From an uncultured Bacteroides sp. (lineage in GTDB: Bacteria; Bacteroidota; Bacteroidia; Bacteroidales; Bacteroidaceae), in assembly GCF_910586915.1 (NCBI RefSeq), contig NZ_CAJULN010000017.1, forward strand, positions 1 to 56,231: a stretch of DNA of 56,231 bases, read 5' to 3'. Shown piece after piece: positions 1 through 8,571 of this stretch (its first letter is position 1; each line of letters opens with the position of its first letter). The translations under genes and the position numbers were made by a program. The notes under the pieces are model-generated. The model was given only the letters and a program-made list of their open reading frames with translations, made no database searches and had not been told where the DNA came from.

Positions 1-1115
1 ACGTGGACATTGGGGAACTGGCGGGTGAAATGCTCATAAACTTCCGAGTATAAGTAAGATTGCGGTGTGTTAATCTGATAAATGGAAGGATTATTGAACA
101 CCTCTTCGCCCTTTTTGGAGAAAGGAATTACTAAGCGGATGTTATTTTTTTCCGCGAAGTCGGATAAAGTTTTTATTTGGTTTTGATGCATCGGACCGAA
201 GATGATATCCATTGTTTTCATCTCGTTCTTGGCAAGAATCGTATTCAATGTAGAAACCTCTTTACCACTATCATATACATACAAGTCGAGTGAAGTACCT
301 GTGCGTTTCAGGCTGTCTACTGCCATAAGGAAACCTTCATAATATTCCACCATACGCTGTTCTTCCAAGAAAGGCAATATTAATGCTGCTTTGATGGTAG
401 TCATCATTTTGGGTGCCTCTTTACTCTGGTTGAAAAGTTCATTGTTGCTGGGCGGTATGGCGTAAGGGTCCTCTTTCGGGGTGGGTTGCATGGTAGTTGC
501 CGTCGGGTAGGGGATACAAAGAAATTGTCCCTTTTTCATTCCCTGTTTCAGTTCGGGATTGGCGGCAATCAGTTCTTGTTCGCTAATTCCGTATTCACGG
601 CTCACGCTGAAAATTGTTTCTTTGCGTTTCACCTTGTGCATATCTTTGCATCTGGGAACTACCGGCCCTTGAATGTTTTCAGGTTCGACAGGCGTTTGAA
701 CGGCGACAGGCTTTTCCTCCTTTTTTAGCGGAATCAGGATAACCTGTCCGATACGGAAATTTTCGGCACTCAATCCGGGATTGGCTTCGCAGATATCTTT
801 GGCGGATATATTATACATACTTGTTAGTTTGTATAATGTCTCTCCGGCTTGAATCGTATGGAATGTTTCTCCTTTCCGGCCGTCTTTTCCTTTGGGAATC
901 CTGATGGTTTGTCCGGCATAGATTTTCTCGTCGCAACCGGGGTTCAGACTGACGATGTCTGATGTGGTGACATTGTACATCTTTGCGATGGAATATAAAC
1001 TTTGTCCTTTTTCAATGGTATGCAGGAAATAGGATTGATTCTCCTGTGCACGGCAGACAACGTATGAAACGCTTATGAAAAGCAGAAATAAGAATATTCG
1101 GTTTATCGGTTTCAT
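1..1115 (-). CDS. LysM-repeat secreted protein with periplasmic-binding-like domain (3' end outside window)
   Basis: The reading frame is open from an ATG at 1115-1113 to the window edge, about 371 codons, so the C-terminus is missing. I translated it by hand from the minus strand. It begins with a signal peptide (MKPINRIFLFLLFISVSYVV) with no clear lipobox cysteine. Three LysM-like repeats follow (HTIEKGQSLYSIAKMYNV, HTIQAGETLYKLTSMYNI, HKVKRKETIFSVSREYGI). LysM modules bind peptidoglycan GlcNAc. After a linker rich in P, N and Q comes a segment like a type 1 periplasmic-binding fold (KAALILPFLEEQRMVEYYEGFLMAVDSLK, then IIFGPMHQNQIK). Such LysM plus binding-protein fusions are usual in Bacteroidetes and are sometimes annotated as amino-acid ABC substrate-binding proteins. 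No permease is nearby, so a wall-linked sensor or scaffold is equally likely. It is divergent from uvrA. Confidence 0.85.
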   Translation of the reverse strand, partial: MKPINRIFLFLLFISVSYVVCRAQENQSYFLHTIEKGQSLYSIAKMYNVTTSDIVSLNPGCDEKIYAGQTIRIPKGKDGRKGETFHTIQAGETLYKLTSMYNISAKDICEANPGLSAENFRIGQVILIPLKKEEKPVAVQTPVEPENIQGPVVPRCKDMHKVKRKETIFSVSREYGISEQELIAANPELKQGMKKGQFLCIPYPTATTMQPTPKEDPYAIPPSNNELFNQSKEAPKMMTTIKAALILPFLEEQRMVEYYEGFLMAVDSLKRTGTSLDLYVYDSGKEVSTLNTILAKNEMKTMDIIFGPMHQNQIKTLSDFAEKNNIRLVIPFSKKGEEVFNNPSIYQINTPQSYLYSEVYEHFTRQFPNVH

Positions 1116-1149
1116 TAAATTATAACTATTGGTTCTTGAAATCAAGCAA

Positions 1150-1157
1150 CAAAGGTA
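1150..1157 (-). promoter_or_regulatory. Bacteroides -7 box for the LysM gene
   Basis: Read on the minus strand this is TACCTTTG, an exact match to TAnnTTTG, 35 nt upstream of the LysM ATG. It is divergent from the uvrA promoter about 90 bp away. I see no convincing -33 TTTG at the ideal distance. Confidence 0.6.
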
Positions 1158-1241
1158 CAAATAAAGCCCTATATCTTCATAAGATTTGAGTTAAGAAAAT
1201 AATATTGTGCTTTTTTAGAAGCATATTTCGGGTGGAAACAC

Positions 1242-1249
1242 TAAATTTG
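1242..1249 (+). promoter_or_regulatory. Bacteroides -7 box for uvrA
   Basis: TAAATTTG matches TAnnTTTG. It ends only 8 nt before the first ATG of uvrA (1258), so a transcript would have almost no leader for that start. This bears on which ATG is used. Confidence 0.55.
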
Positions 1250-1257
1250 CAGCATTT

Positions 1258-4092
1258 ATGGAAGATATGAATATGCAGGAAACAGAATATATTAATGTGT
1301 ACGGTGCGCGTGTGCACAATCTGAAAGATATTGATGCTGAAATACCCCGCAACAGTCTGACTGTCATCACCGGAATGAGCGGCAGTGGTAAATCTTCTTT
1401 GGCTTTCGATACCATTTTTGCAGAAGGTCAACGCCGTTATATTGAGACTTTTTCGGCCTATGCCCGCAACTTCTTAGGTAACTTGGAACGTCCGGATGTC
1501 GATAAAATAACCGGTTTGAGTCCGGTGATTTCCATTGAACAGAAAACAACGAACAAAAATCCGCGTTCGACCGTGGGAACAACAACTGAGATATACGATT
1601 ATCTCCGTCTGCTCTATGCCCGCGCGGGAGTGGCCTATTCATACCTTTCCGGCGAGGAGATGGTGAAATATACGGAAGAACAGATTCTGAACCTGATTCT
1701 GAAAGATTACAAGGGAAAGAAAATATATCTTCTTGCTCCTTTGGTGCGTGCACGTAAGGGACACTACAGGGAACTGTTCGAGCAGGTACGCAAAAAAGGA
1801 TATTTGTATGTACGGGTGGACGGTGAAGTGCGTGAGATAACTCATGGAATGAAACTCGACCGTTATAAAAGTCATGATATTGAAGTCGTTATTGATAAAT
1901 TGGTGGTGGCGGAAAAGGATGACCGCCGTCTGAAACAGAGTGTGGCAACTGCCATGCGTCAAGGAGACGGCCTGATGATGATTTTAGATGCCCAATCCGA
2001 AAGTACCCGTCATTATAGTAAACGTCTTATGTGTCCGGTCACCGGATTGTCTTACCGTGAACCGGCCCCTCATAATTTCTCGTTCAACTCTCCGCAGGGA
2101 GCGTGCCCGAAGTGTAAGGGGTTGGGGATAGTCAATCAAATTGATGTAGACAAGGTAATTCCCGACCGTGAACTCTCTATTTATGAAGGCGCCGTAGCCC
2201 CTTTGGGCAAATATAAGAATGCTATGATTTTCTGGCAAATAGGCGCGTTGCTTGAAAAGTATGATGCGACATTGAAAACTCCGGTGAAAGCATTGCCAGA
2301 CGATGCGATTGACGAAATTCTATATGGTTCTGATGAACGGATTAAAATCAAGAGTTCCTTGATCGGTACTTCTTCCGACTATTTCGTTACTTACGAGGGC
2401 GTTGTGAAGTACATTCAGATGTTGCAAGAGAAAGACGCTTCCGCCACGGCGCAGAAATGGGCGGAACAATTTGCCAAAGCCACTGTCTGTCCCGAATGTA
2501 AAGGAGCTCGTTTGAATAAGGAAGCACTTCATTTCCGTATTCACGATAAAAATATCAATGAATTAGCAAATATGGACATCAGCGAACTATATGACTGGCT
2601 GATGAAAGTCGATGAGTTTCTTTCCGATAAACAGAAGAAAATCTCCGCAGAGATTCTGAAAGAGATTCGTACGCGTTTGAAATTCCTGTTGGATGTCGGT
2701 CTGGACTATTTGGCGTTAAACCGCAGTTCGGTCAGTCTTTCCGGTGGAGAGAGCCAGCGTATTCGTCTTGCCACACAGATAGGCTCCCAGTTGGTGAATG
2801 TGCTTTATATTCTTGACGAGCCGAGTATCGGTCTGCATCAACGGGATAATTTGCGTCTTATCAATTCATTGAAGGAACTTCGCGATATGGGCAACTCCGT
2901 CATTGTAGTGGAACATGACAAAGACATGATGTTGGCTGCCGATTACGTCATTGATATGGGTCCGAAAGCCGGTCGTTTGGGTGGGGAAGTGGTCTTTGCT
3001 GGAACGCCCCAGGAGATGCTGAAGACCGAAACGATGACTTCCCAGTACTTGAACGGTAAGATGAAGATAGAAGTCCCCGCCGAACGCAGGCAGGGAAACG
3101 GAAAATCAATCTGCCTGAAAGGGGCAAAAGGTAATAACCTCAAAAATGTGACTGTCGAGTTTCCGTTAGGGAAGTTGATTTGTGTAACCGGAGTGTCGGG
3201 AAGCGGAAAGTCCACCTTGATTAATGAGACATTGCAACCCATTCTTTCGCAGAAGTTCTACCGTTCGTTACAAGACCCATTGGAGTACGATGCTATCGAA
3301 GGACTGGAAAATATAGATAAAATAGTGAATGTCGACCAGTCGCCGCTCGGGCGTACGCCGCGTTCCAATCCGGCTACATATACCGGAGTGTTCTCAGACA
3401 TTCGTAACCTGTTTGTAGGATTGCCGGAAGCGAAAATTCGTGGCTATAAACCGGGCCGTTTCTCTTTTAATGTTGCGGGCGGTCGCTGCGAAGCCTGTGC
3501 GGGAAACGGTTATAAGACCATTGAAATGAATTTCCTTCCCGACGTATATGTGCCTTGTGAAGTCTGTCACGGCAAGCGTTACAACCGCGAGACGTTGGAA
3601 GTCCGCTTCAAAGGCAAGTCCATTGCCGACGTACTTGACATGACCATCAACCGTGCCGTGGAATTTTTTGAAAACGTGCCGCAAATTCTCAATAAAATCA
3701 AAGTACTGCAAGATGTAGGCTTGGGATATATCAAGTTGGGACAATCGTCCACTACTTTGTCCGGCGGTGAGAGCCAACGTGTGAAACTGGCAACAGAGCT
3801 TTCGAAAAGAGATACGGGCAAAACTCTTTATATCCTTGACGAACCGACCACCGGACTCCATTTCGAAGATATACGGGTACTGATGGGCGTGCTGAACAAA
3901 CTTGTGGACAAAGGCAATACGGTTATTGTCATTGAGCATAACCTGGACGTGATAAAAATGGCGGATTACATCATTGATATGGGCCCTGAAGGTGGTAAGG
4001 GTGGGGGGGAACTCCTGAGTTACGGTACACCTGAAGAGGTTGCGAAGAGCCATAAGGGATATACACCTAAGTTTCTTCGCGAAGAATTGTGA
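1258..4092 (+). CDS. uvrA: Excinuclease ABC subunit A
   Basis: DNA-damage recognition ATPase of nucleotide excision repair. It loads UvrB at lesions in the cytoplasm. The 944-residue length is normal. Two ABC modules are visible: Walker A GMSGSGKSS near residue 39 and GVSGSGKST near 645, and signature LSGGESQR near 494 and again near 840. Zinc-binding cysteine clusters are present (CPVTG...CPKCKG, and CEACAGNG...CEVCHGKR). Both ATPase halves and the C-terminal zinc module are intact. Three in-frame ATGs lie at 1258, 1267 and 1273. The promoter box at 1242-1249 sits so close that 1267 or 1273 may be the true start. It is followed closely by the YbaK-type gene, which looks co-transcribed. Confidence 0.97.
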   Translation: MEDMNMQETEYINVYGARVHNLKDIDAEIPRNSLTVITGMSGSGKSSLAFDTIFAEGQRRYIETFSAYARNFLGNLERPDVDKITGLSPVISIEQKTTNKNPRSTVGTTTEIYDYLRLLYARAGVAYSYLSGEEMVKYTEEQILNLILKDYKGKKIYLLAPLVRARKGHYRELFEQVRKKGYLYVRVDGEVREITHGMKLDRYKSHDIEVVIDKLVVAEKDDRRLKQSVATAMRQGDGLMMILDAQSESTRHYSKRLMCPVTGLSYREPAPHNFSFNSPQGACPKCKGLGIVNQIDVDKVIPDRELSIYEGAVAPLGKYKNAMIFWQIGALLEKYDATLKTPVKALPDDAIDEILYGSDERIKIKSSLIGTSSDYFVTYEGVVKYIQMLQEKDASATAQKWAEQFAKATVCPECKGARLNKEALHFRIHDKNINELANMDISELYDWLMKVDEFLSDKQKKISAEILKEIRTRLKFLLDVGLDYLALNRSSVSLSGGESQRIRLATQIGSQLVNVLYILDEPSIGLHQRDNLRLINSLKELRDMGNSVIVVEHDKDMMLAADYVIDMGPKAGRLGGEVVFAGTPQEMLKTETMTSQYLNGKMKIEVPAERRQGNGKSICLKGAKGNNLKNVTVEFPLGKLICVTGVSGSGKSTLINETLQPILSQKFYRSLQDPLEYDAIEGLENIDKIVNVDQSPLGRTPRSNPATYTGVFSDIRNLFVGLPEAKIRGYKPGRFSFNVAGGRCEACAGNGYKTIEMNFLPDVYVPCEVCHGKRYNRETLEVRFKGKSIADVLDMTINRAVEFFENVPQILNKIKVLQDVGLGYIKLGQSSTTLSGGESQRVKLATELSKRDTGKTLYILDEPTTGLHFEDIRVLMGVLNKLVDKGNTVIVIEHNLDVIKMADYIIDMGPEGGKGGGELLSYGTPEEVAKSHKGYTPKFLREEL

Positions 4093-4121
4093 CTTATCTC
4101 ACCTTTAAAAATACAACAAAA

Positions 4122-4601
4122 ATGAAAATCAATAAAACGAATGCCGCACGGTTGTTGGACAAGGCAAAAGTAACCTACGAACTGATTCCTTATGAGGTAG
4201 ACGAAAACGATCTGAGTGCCATTCATGTGGCAGCCAGTTTGGGTGAGAACATAGAACAGGTATTCAAGACGCTGGTTCTGCACGGCGACAAAAGCGGTTA
4301 TTTTGTCTGTGTCATTCCGGGCGAACACGAAGTCGATTTGAAATTGGCAGCTAAGGCTTCCGGTAATAAGAAGTGTGACCTCATACCTGTGAAAGAACTT
4401 CTGCCGCTTACCGGCTACATCCGTGGCGGCTGTTCTCCTATCGGCATGAAAAAGCATTTTCCTACTTATATACACGAAACCTGCCTGCATTTTTCATCCG
4501 TTTTTGTAAGTGCCGGTGTAAGGGGACTTCAGTTAAAATTGGCTCCGTCGGATTTGATTCGTGAAGCGAAAGCGGAAATATGTCGTTTGTTTGAGGAATA
4601 A
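4122..4601 (+). CDS. ybaK: Cys-tRNA(Pro)/aminoacyl-tRNA deacylase, YbaK/EbsC type
   Basis: About 159 residues, the usual size for the YbaK family. This family hydrolyses Cys-tRNA(Pro) in trans and so edits a charging error of prolyl-tRNA synthetase. Family-like blocks are visible: an N-terminal KTNAARLLDKAKVTYELIPY, EQVFKTLVLHGD, a conserved lysine region (AAKASGNKK) and the GYIRGGCSPIGMKK loop. I chose the ATG at 4122. The longer GTG frame from 4089 overlaps the uvrA stop and adds residues that do not resemble the family. It lies 29 bp after uvrA, probably in one transcript. Confidence 0.9.
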   Translation: MKINKTNAARLLDKAKVTYELIPYEVDENDLSAIHVAASLGENIEQVFKTLVLHGDKSGYFVCVIPGEHEVDLKLAAKASGNKKCDLIPVKELLPLTGYIRGGCSPIGMKKHFPTYIHETCLHFSSVFVSAGVRGLQLKLAPSDLIREAKAEICRLFEE

Positions 4602-4638
4602 ATTGTAGGCTCTATGGAGTAAATATGACCGCATATTC

Positions 4639-4668
4639 TTTGAATGAATTAAAAAAAGTATATATTTG
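4639..4668 (+). promoter_or_regulatory. Promoter of the POT transporter gene
   Basis: TTTG at 4639-4642 and TATATTTG at 4661-4668 are separated by 18 nt, close to the Bacteroides -33/-7 arrangement. The ATG follows 41 nt later. Confidence 0.65.
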
Positions 4669-4709
4669 CAGGAAATATCAATTTTTATTAATCTTAATGT
4701 AATTTTTAT

Positions 4710-6236
4710 ATGTTTGAAGGACAACCGAAAGGGCTATACGCTTTGGCCTTGGCTAACACGGGCGAACGTTTTGGCTACTATACCATGTTGGCAGTGTTTG
4801 TATTGTTTTTGAAAGCGAACTTTGGTTTCTCGCCCGAAGTGGCAGGTACTATTTACGGTACTTTCCTGGGGCTGGTTTATTTCCTTCCCTTCGTGGGTGG
4901 TATCATGGCAGATAAGTTCGGCTATGGTAAAATGGTGACCATTGGTATTATTATTATGTTCCTGGGTTATTTATTTCTTTCCTTACCTTTGGGTACGGGT
5001 GCGGCTGCGGTGGCCGGTATGGGAGCCGCTTTGTTGCTGATTAGTTGCGGAACAGGTTTGTTCAAGGGCAATCTGCAAGTAATGGTAGGCAATCTGTATG
5101 ATTCGCCGGAGTATGCTGCAAAACGTGATTCCGCTTTCTCTATCTTTTATATGGCAATCAATATCGGTGCGCTTTTTGCTCCGACGGCAGCTGTGGAAAT
5201 TATGAAGTATGCCCAGAATGCGTGGGGAGTGAGCGAAAGCGACTCTTACCATTTTGCATTTGCAGTAGCTTGTGTATCGCTTATTGTTTCTATTGCCATT
5301 TATTATTTTTTCCGTAGCACATTCCGTCATGTAGAAGGAGGAAGCAAGGCTGCCGGCAAGACAGAACAGGCTGGCGGACAGGAGATTTCTGCTGCCGAAA
5401 CCAAAGAACGTATTGTGGCATTGTGTCTGGTGTTTGCGGTAGTGATATTCTTTTGGATGGCTTTCCATCAGAACGGTTTGACTTTGACCATGTTTGCCGA
5501 TGAGTTTACGGCGAAGAGCTCTACCGGATTGGAGAGTATGGCTTTCGATGTAACCAATCTGTTGCTTTGCATATTCATTGTGTATGCTCTTTTCTCTTTG
5601 GTACAAAGCAAGACAAGCAAAGGCAAAGCCGTTTCGACCCTTGTCATTTTGGCTGCCGTGGGCGGTTTGATTTATAAATACAGCGTATTGCCCGAATCCA
5701 TAGCTGTATCGGCTCCTATTTTCCAGCAATTCAATCCCTGCTTTGTGGTAGCTTTGACTCCAGTGTCTATCGCTTTGTTTGGCTTCCTGGCTAAAAAAGG
5801 TAAAGAACCTTCGGCTCCGCGTAAGATTGCTTTGGGTATGTTGGTAGCTGCTGTCGGTTTCTTGATTATGGCTGTCGGTTCGTTGGGTCTGCCCAGCTCG
5901 GGTGAGCAGGCTGCTGCCACAGCAGCGGGCACTGCTACGTTTGTTTCTCCCAACTGGTTGATTTCAACTTATCTGATATTGACATTCGGCGAATTGCTGC
6001 TTTCTCCGATGGGTATTTCCTTTGTATCGAAAGTGGCTCCTCCTAAATACAAAGGTATGATGATGGGTGGCTGGTTTGTGGCTACTGCCATCGGTAATAT
6101 GCTGACTGCTGTCGGTTCATTCCTGTGGGGTACTTCATTGCCGTTGTGGCAGGTATGGTGTGTATTCATCGTATTGTGCCTTGTTTCGGCACTGTTCATG
6201 TTCACAATCATGAAGAAACTCGAAAAAGTAGCTTAA
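4710..6236 (+). CDS. POT/PTR-family peptide:proton symporter (MFS)
   Basis: A 508-residue polytopic protein, with about 14 hydrophobic segments, in the inner membrane. It has the POT opening (LANTGERFGYYTMLAVFVLFLK), the GGIMADKFG loop after TM2 (MFS motif A-like) and the PTR2 block FSIFYMAINIGALFAP. POT proteins take up di- and tripeptides with protons. The usual proton-coupling motif ExxERFxYY reads NTGERFGYY here, so the first glutamate is Asn. A glycine/alanine-rich loop with charged residues lies near residues 210-225. It has its own promoter and ends at a strong terminator shared with the convergent acetyltransferase gene. The substrate is inferred from the family. Confidence 0.92.
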   Translation: MFEGQPKGLYALALANTGERFGYYTMLAVFVLFLKANFGFSPEVAGTIYGTFLGLVYFLPFVGGIMADKFGYGKMVTIGIIIMFLGYLFLSLPLGTGAAAVAGMGAALLLISCGTGLFKGNLQVMVGNLYDSPEYAAKRDSAFSIFYMAINIGALFAPTAAVEIMKYAQNAWGVSESDSYHFAFAVACVSLIVSIAIYYFFRSTFRHVEGGSKAAGKTEQAGGQEISAAETKERIVALCLVFAVVIFFWMAFHQNGLTLTMFADEFTAKSSTGLESMAFDVTNLLLCIFIVYALFSLVQSKTSKGKAVSTLVILAAVGGLIYKYSVLPESIAVSAPIFQQFNPCFVVALTPVSIALFGFLAKKGKEPSAPRKIALGMLVAAVGFLIMAVGSLGLPSSGEQAAATAAGTATFVSPNWLISTYLILTFGELLLSPMGISFVSKVAPPKYKGMMMGGWFVATAIGNMLTAVGSFLWGTSLPLWQVWCVFIVLCLVSALFMFTIMKKLEKVA

Positions 6237-6266
6237 TGTATAGCGGGTATTTGCCCGGATGTAATC

Positions 6267-6310
6267 ATACAAAAAAGGCTTGCAGCGTAGGTTGCAAGCC
6301 TTTTTTGTAT
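6267..6310. terminator. Bidirectional rho-independent terminator
   Basis: A perfect inverted repeat with 18-bp arms at 6267-6284 and 6293-6310 and an 8-nt loop. It has a T tract on the plus side and the mirrored A tract on the other. It sits between the convergent POT and GNAT genes and should serve both. Confidence 0.9.
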
Positions 6311-6807
6311 CAGATGTCCAATCCCATGATATAGTCATTCATGTAATATCCGTTTCCAATCGGGAAATCACCTTCTCTCAGCTTCCTCATACCCATGTGT
6401 TCGTAAAACAGCAAGGCCTTGTTGTGACGATTCACATTCAGCTCCATCAGGCAAGGTTCCGGATGCACCTCTTTGATATACCTTATCGCTTCTCTGAATA
6501 AGAAAGTGCCGCAGTGTGCGCCTTGAAAGCGGGGGAGGACATAAATCTTCTGAAGATGGAAGACATCCTTCTCCTGTTGCTGTACGGAGACATATCCGCA
6601 TACTTCATTGTCCTTATAGGCGATGAAATAGATGTGTCCCTCTTCTTCCATTTGCTTGAGAATATTCCGGGGAGCATACATCCAATCCATCATATAGTCT
6701 AATTGTTCGGAAGAGATGATTTCCTTGTAAGTGGCGGGAAAAACTTCCTTTGCCATCCGGTTGATAAGTTCGCAATCGGCAACCGTTGCTTTTCGAATAC
6801 TGAACAT
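6310..6807 (-). CDS. GNAT-family N-acetyltransferase
   Basis: A 165-residue cytoplasmic GNAT fold. It transfers an acetyl group from acetyl-CoA to an unidentified amine. The start FSIRKATVADCELINRMA is typical of the family. The acetyl-CoA loop appears as LPRFQGAHCGTFLFREAI, a Q/R-x-x-G-x-G/A-like motif, followed by a beta-4/5 region (LMELNVNRHNKALLFYEHMGM) with the common NxxAxxFYExxGF pattern. I chose the ATG at 6807-6805. The longer frame from 6840 adds a lysine-rich stretch not typical of the family. The substrate is unknown. Confidence 0.87.
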   Translation of the reverse strand: MFSIRKATVADCELINRMAKEVFPATYKEIISSEQLDYMMDWMYAPRNILKQMEEEGHIYFIAYKDNEVCGYVSVQQQEKDVFHLQKIYVLPRFQGAHCGTFLFREAIRYIKEVHPEPCLMELNVNRHNKALLFYEHMGMRKLREGDFPIGNGYYMNDYIMGLDI

Positions 6808-6906
6808 ATGTATTTTCTTTTTGTGGTTTAACGCGCGCAAATATAGCTATTATTTCTTTTTATAATAAGGTGTACGCTCTCTAAACTTTTAATTATTATT
6901 AATTTA

Positions 6907-6931
6907 TAGTACTTTGTAATGCAAGGTACTA
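6907..6931. promoter_or_regulatory. Imperfect palindrome, probable PadR operator
   Basis: The half-sites TAGTACTTTGTA and, on the other strand, TAGTACCTTGCA are separated by one base and agree at 10 of 12 positions. The centre is about 23 bp upstream of the -7 box, so a bound dimer would cover the -33 region of the PadR-PspC operon. Autoregulation is an inference. Confidence 0.6.
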
Positions 6932-6941
6932 AAGTAATACA

Positions 6942-6949
6942 TATATTTG
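6942..6949 (+). promoter_or_regulatory. -7 box of the padR-pspC operon
   Basis: TATATTTG is an exact TAnnTTTG match 22 nt before the PadR ATG and just downstream of the palindrome at 6907-6931. Confidence 0.65.
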
Positions 6950-6971
6950 TGCCATACAAAAGAAGAGAACA

Positions 6972-7298
6972 ATGAAAGTAGACAATGTAAAATCTCAAAT
7001 GAGGAAAGGTATGCTTGAATATTGCATCATGCTTTTACTGCATAAGGAGCCTTCTTATGCTTCCGACATCATTCAGAAATTGAAAGAAGCCCAACTGATT
7101 GTAGTGGAAGGGACTTTGTATCCCTTGTTGACCCGGCTGAAAAATGACGACCTGTTGAGTTATGAATGGGTGGAATCTACACAAGGCCCCCCGCGCAAAT
7201 ATTACAAACTCACCGAAGCCGGAGAAGCCTTTTTGGGAGAGCTTGAAATCTCCTGGAAAGAATTGAATGAGACAGTGAATCATATTGCCAATAGATAA
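6972..7298 (+). CDS. PadR-family transcriptional regulator
   Basis: A 108-residue winged-helix dimeric DNA-binding protein. The PadR core is clear: MRKGMLEYCIMLLLHKEPSYASDIIQ, then LKEAQLIVVEGTLYPLLTRLKNDDLLSY (recognition helix with the conserved G-T-L-Y-P-L-L-x-R-L), and a wing TQGPPRKYYKLTEAGEAFL. It is a short type with only a brief C-terminal dimerisation helix. It lies 20 bp before a PspC-domain gene, and a good palindromic operator covers the promoter. The likely role is repressor of its own two-gene operon in response to envelope stress or an unknown ligand. Confidence 0.93.
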   Translation: MKVDNVKSQMRKGMLEYCIMLLLHKEPSYASDIIQKLKEAQLIVVEGTLYPLLTRLKNDDLLSYEWVESTQGPPRKYYKLTEAGEAFLGELEISWKELNETVNHIANR

Positions 7299-7318
7299 TT
7301 AGAAAAAGAAGAAATAAA

Positions 7319-8425
7319 ATGAAAAAGACATTGACCATCAATTTAGGAGGAACGGTCTATCATATAGATGATGATGCCTATCGCTTGTTAGACAATTACC
7401 TGTCTAATCTGAAGCATTACTTTCGCAAACAGGAAGGTGCGGAAGAAATCGTAAATGATATTGAAATGCGTATTGCCGAATTATTTGCCGAGAAAATAGC
7501 GCAGGGCAAGCAAGTCGTAACAGTGGAGGATGTGGAAGAAATCATAGCCCGCGTAGGGAAGCCTGAAGATTTCGAGATTGCCGACGACGAAGCCGACGCC
7601 CGGAAGAAAGCGGAACAGACCGCTTCGGCCGACCCGGGTTGCCCGCGTACCGCCACTGCTCCGCGACGTTTGTTTCGCGACCCGGACAATAAACTGCTCG
7701 GGGGTATAGCAGCAGGATTGGCTGCTTATTTTGGCTGGGATATTACTTTGGTGCGTATCTTGATGATTATTCTGGTCTTTATCCCTTACTGCCCGATGAT
7801 TATCCTTTACCTTATCGGATGGATTGTCATTCCGGAGGCCCATACGGCCGCCGAAAAGCTGAGTATGCGCGGAGAAGCGGTGACCATTGAAAATATCGGC
7901 AAAACGGTGACCGACGGTTTCGAGCGGGTGGCAGATGGAGTCAATAATTATATGAATTCGGGCAAACCCCGCACGTTTCTTCAGAAGGTAGGTGATGTGT
8001 TTGTCTCCATTGCAGCCGTTCTCTTTAAGATATTCCTGGTAGCTTTGGTGATAATCTGTTGCCCTGTGCTGTTTGTGCTTGCGGTAGCGTTGGTGGCTTT
8101 GGTGTTTGCTGGGGTTGTGGTTGCGGTCAGTGGCGGTGCATTCTTTTACGAGATGCTGCCGGCTGTTGGTTGCATTCCGATGGCTGCTTCCCTGTCTCCC
8201 GTCATGACACTGCTGAGTACGATTTCCGCAGTCGCTTTGCTTGGCATTCCGTTGGGAGGTTTCCTTTATACCATTCTTCGCCGTTTGTTCCATTGGTCGC
8301 CGATGGGGGCAGGCTTGAAATGGTCGCTGCTGATTCTGTGGATATTGGCCGCCGGTATCATCATTCTCAACCTTCCGGCTTTTGGCTGGCATCTGCCGTA
8401 TTTGCACGGCTGGCACTGTTCTTAA
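7319..8425 (+). CDS. PspC-domain inner-membrane protein
   Basis: 368 residues. The first about 100 residues form a cytoplasmic acidic, helical domain (MKKTLTINLGGTVYHIDDDAY..., then VVTVEDVEEIIARVGKPEDF) seen with PspC domains in Bacteroidetes. A PspC domain follows near residues 119-175 (RRLFRDPDNKLLGGIAAGLA, then a membrane helix ending in IGWIVIPE). The C-terminal half has three or four more membrane segments. PspC proteins sense or buffer inner-membrane stress in phage-shock systems. No pspA/pspB is seen here. It is paired with a PadR regulator, a common Bacteroidetes arrangement. The last segment is rich in W, H and L and ends abruptly (HLPYLHGWHCS). Confidence 0.9.
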   Translation: MKKTLTINLGGTVYHIDDDAYRLLDNYLSNLKHYFRKQEGAEEIVNDIEMRIAELFAEKIAQGKQVVTVEDVEEIIARVGKPEDFEIADDEADARKKAEQTASADPGCPRTATAPRRLFRDPDNKLLGGIAAGLAAYFGWDITLVRILMIILVFIPYCPMIILYLIGWIVIPEAHTAAEKLSMRGEAVTIENIGKTVTDGFERVADGVNNYMNSGKPRTFLQKVGDVFVSIAAVLFKIFLVALVIICCPVLFVLAVALVALVFAGVVVAVSGGAFFYEMLPAVGCIPMAASLSPVMTLLSTISAVALLGIPLGGFLYTILRRLFHWSPMGAGLKWSLLILWILAAGIIILNLPAFGWHLPYLHGWHCS

Positions 8426-8481
8426 CCGGAATCAACTTCGCGACAACAATAGCGATAACATAGAAATGTGTGTCAACGATG

Positions 8482-8547
8482 GGTTGTTTGCCTGTAAAGC
8501 ATTGGTAATAAAGTTACTGTCGCTTAATGGCAAACAACCTATTTTTT
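8482..8547 (+). terminator. Terminator after the pspC-domain gene
   Basis: Perfect 11-bp arms GGTTGTTTGCC at 8482-8492 and GGCAAACAACC at 8529-8539, followed by a T run at 8542-8547. The 36-nt loop is long. It lies 57 bp after the PspC stop. Confidence 0.65.
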
Positions 8548-8571
8548 ATATATAAAGTTCTGGCCGGTTAC

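Noticed and set aside
3394..4053. 219-residue minus-strand frame
   Set aside because: It lies entirely inside uvrA, which has complete family motifs on the plus strand; the frame has no recognisable domain.
8059..8463. 134-residue plus-strand frame overlapping the PspC gene
   Set aside because: It is the +1 frame of the membrane-encoding part of the PspC gene; its hydrophobic look is a by-product.
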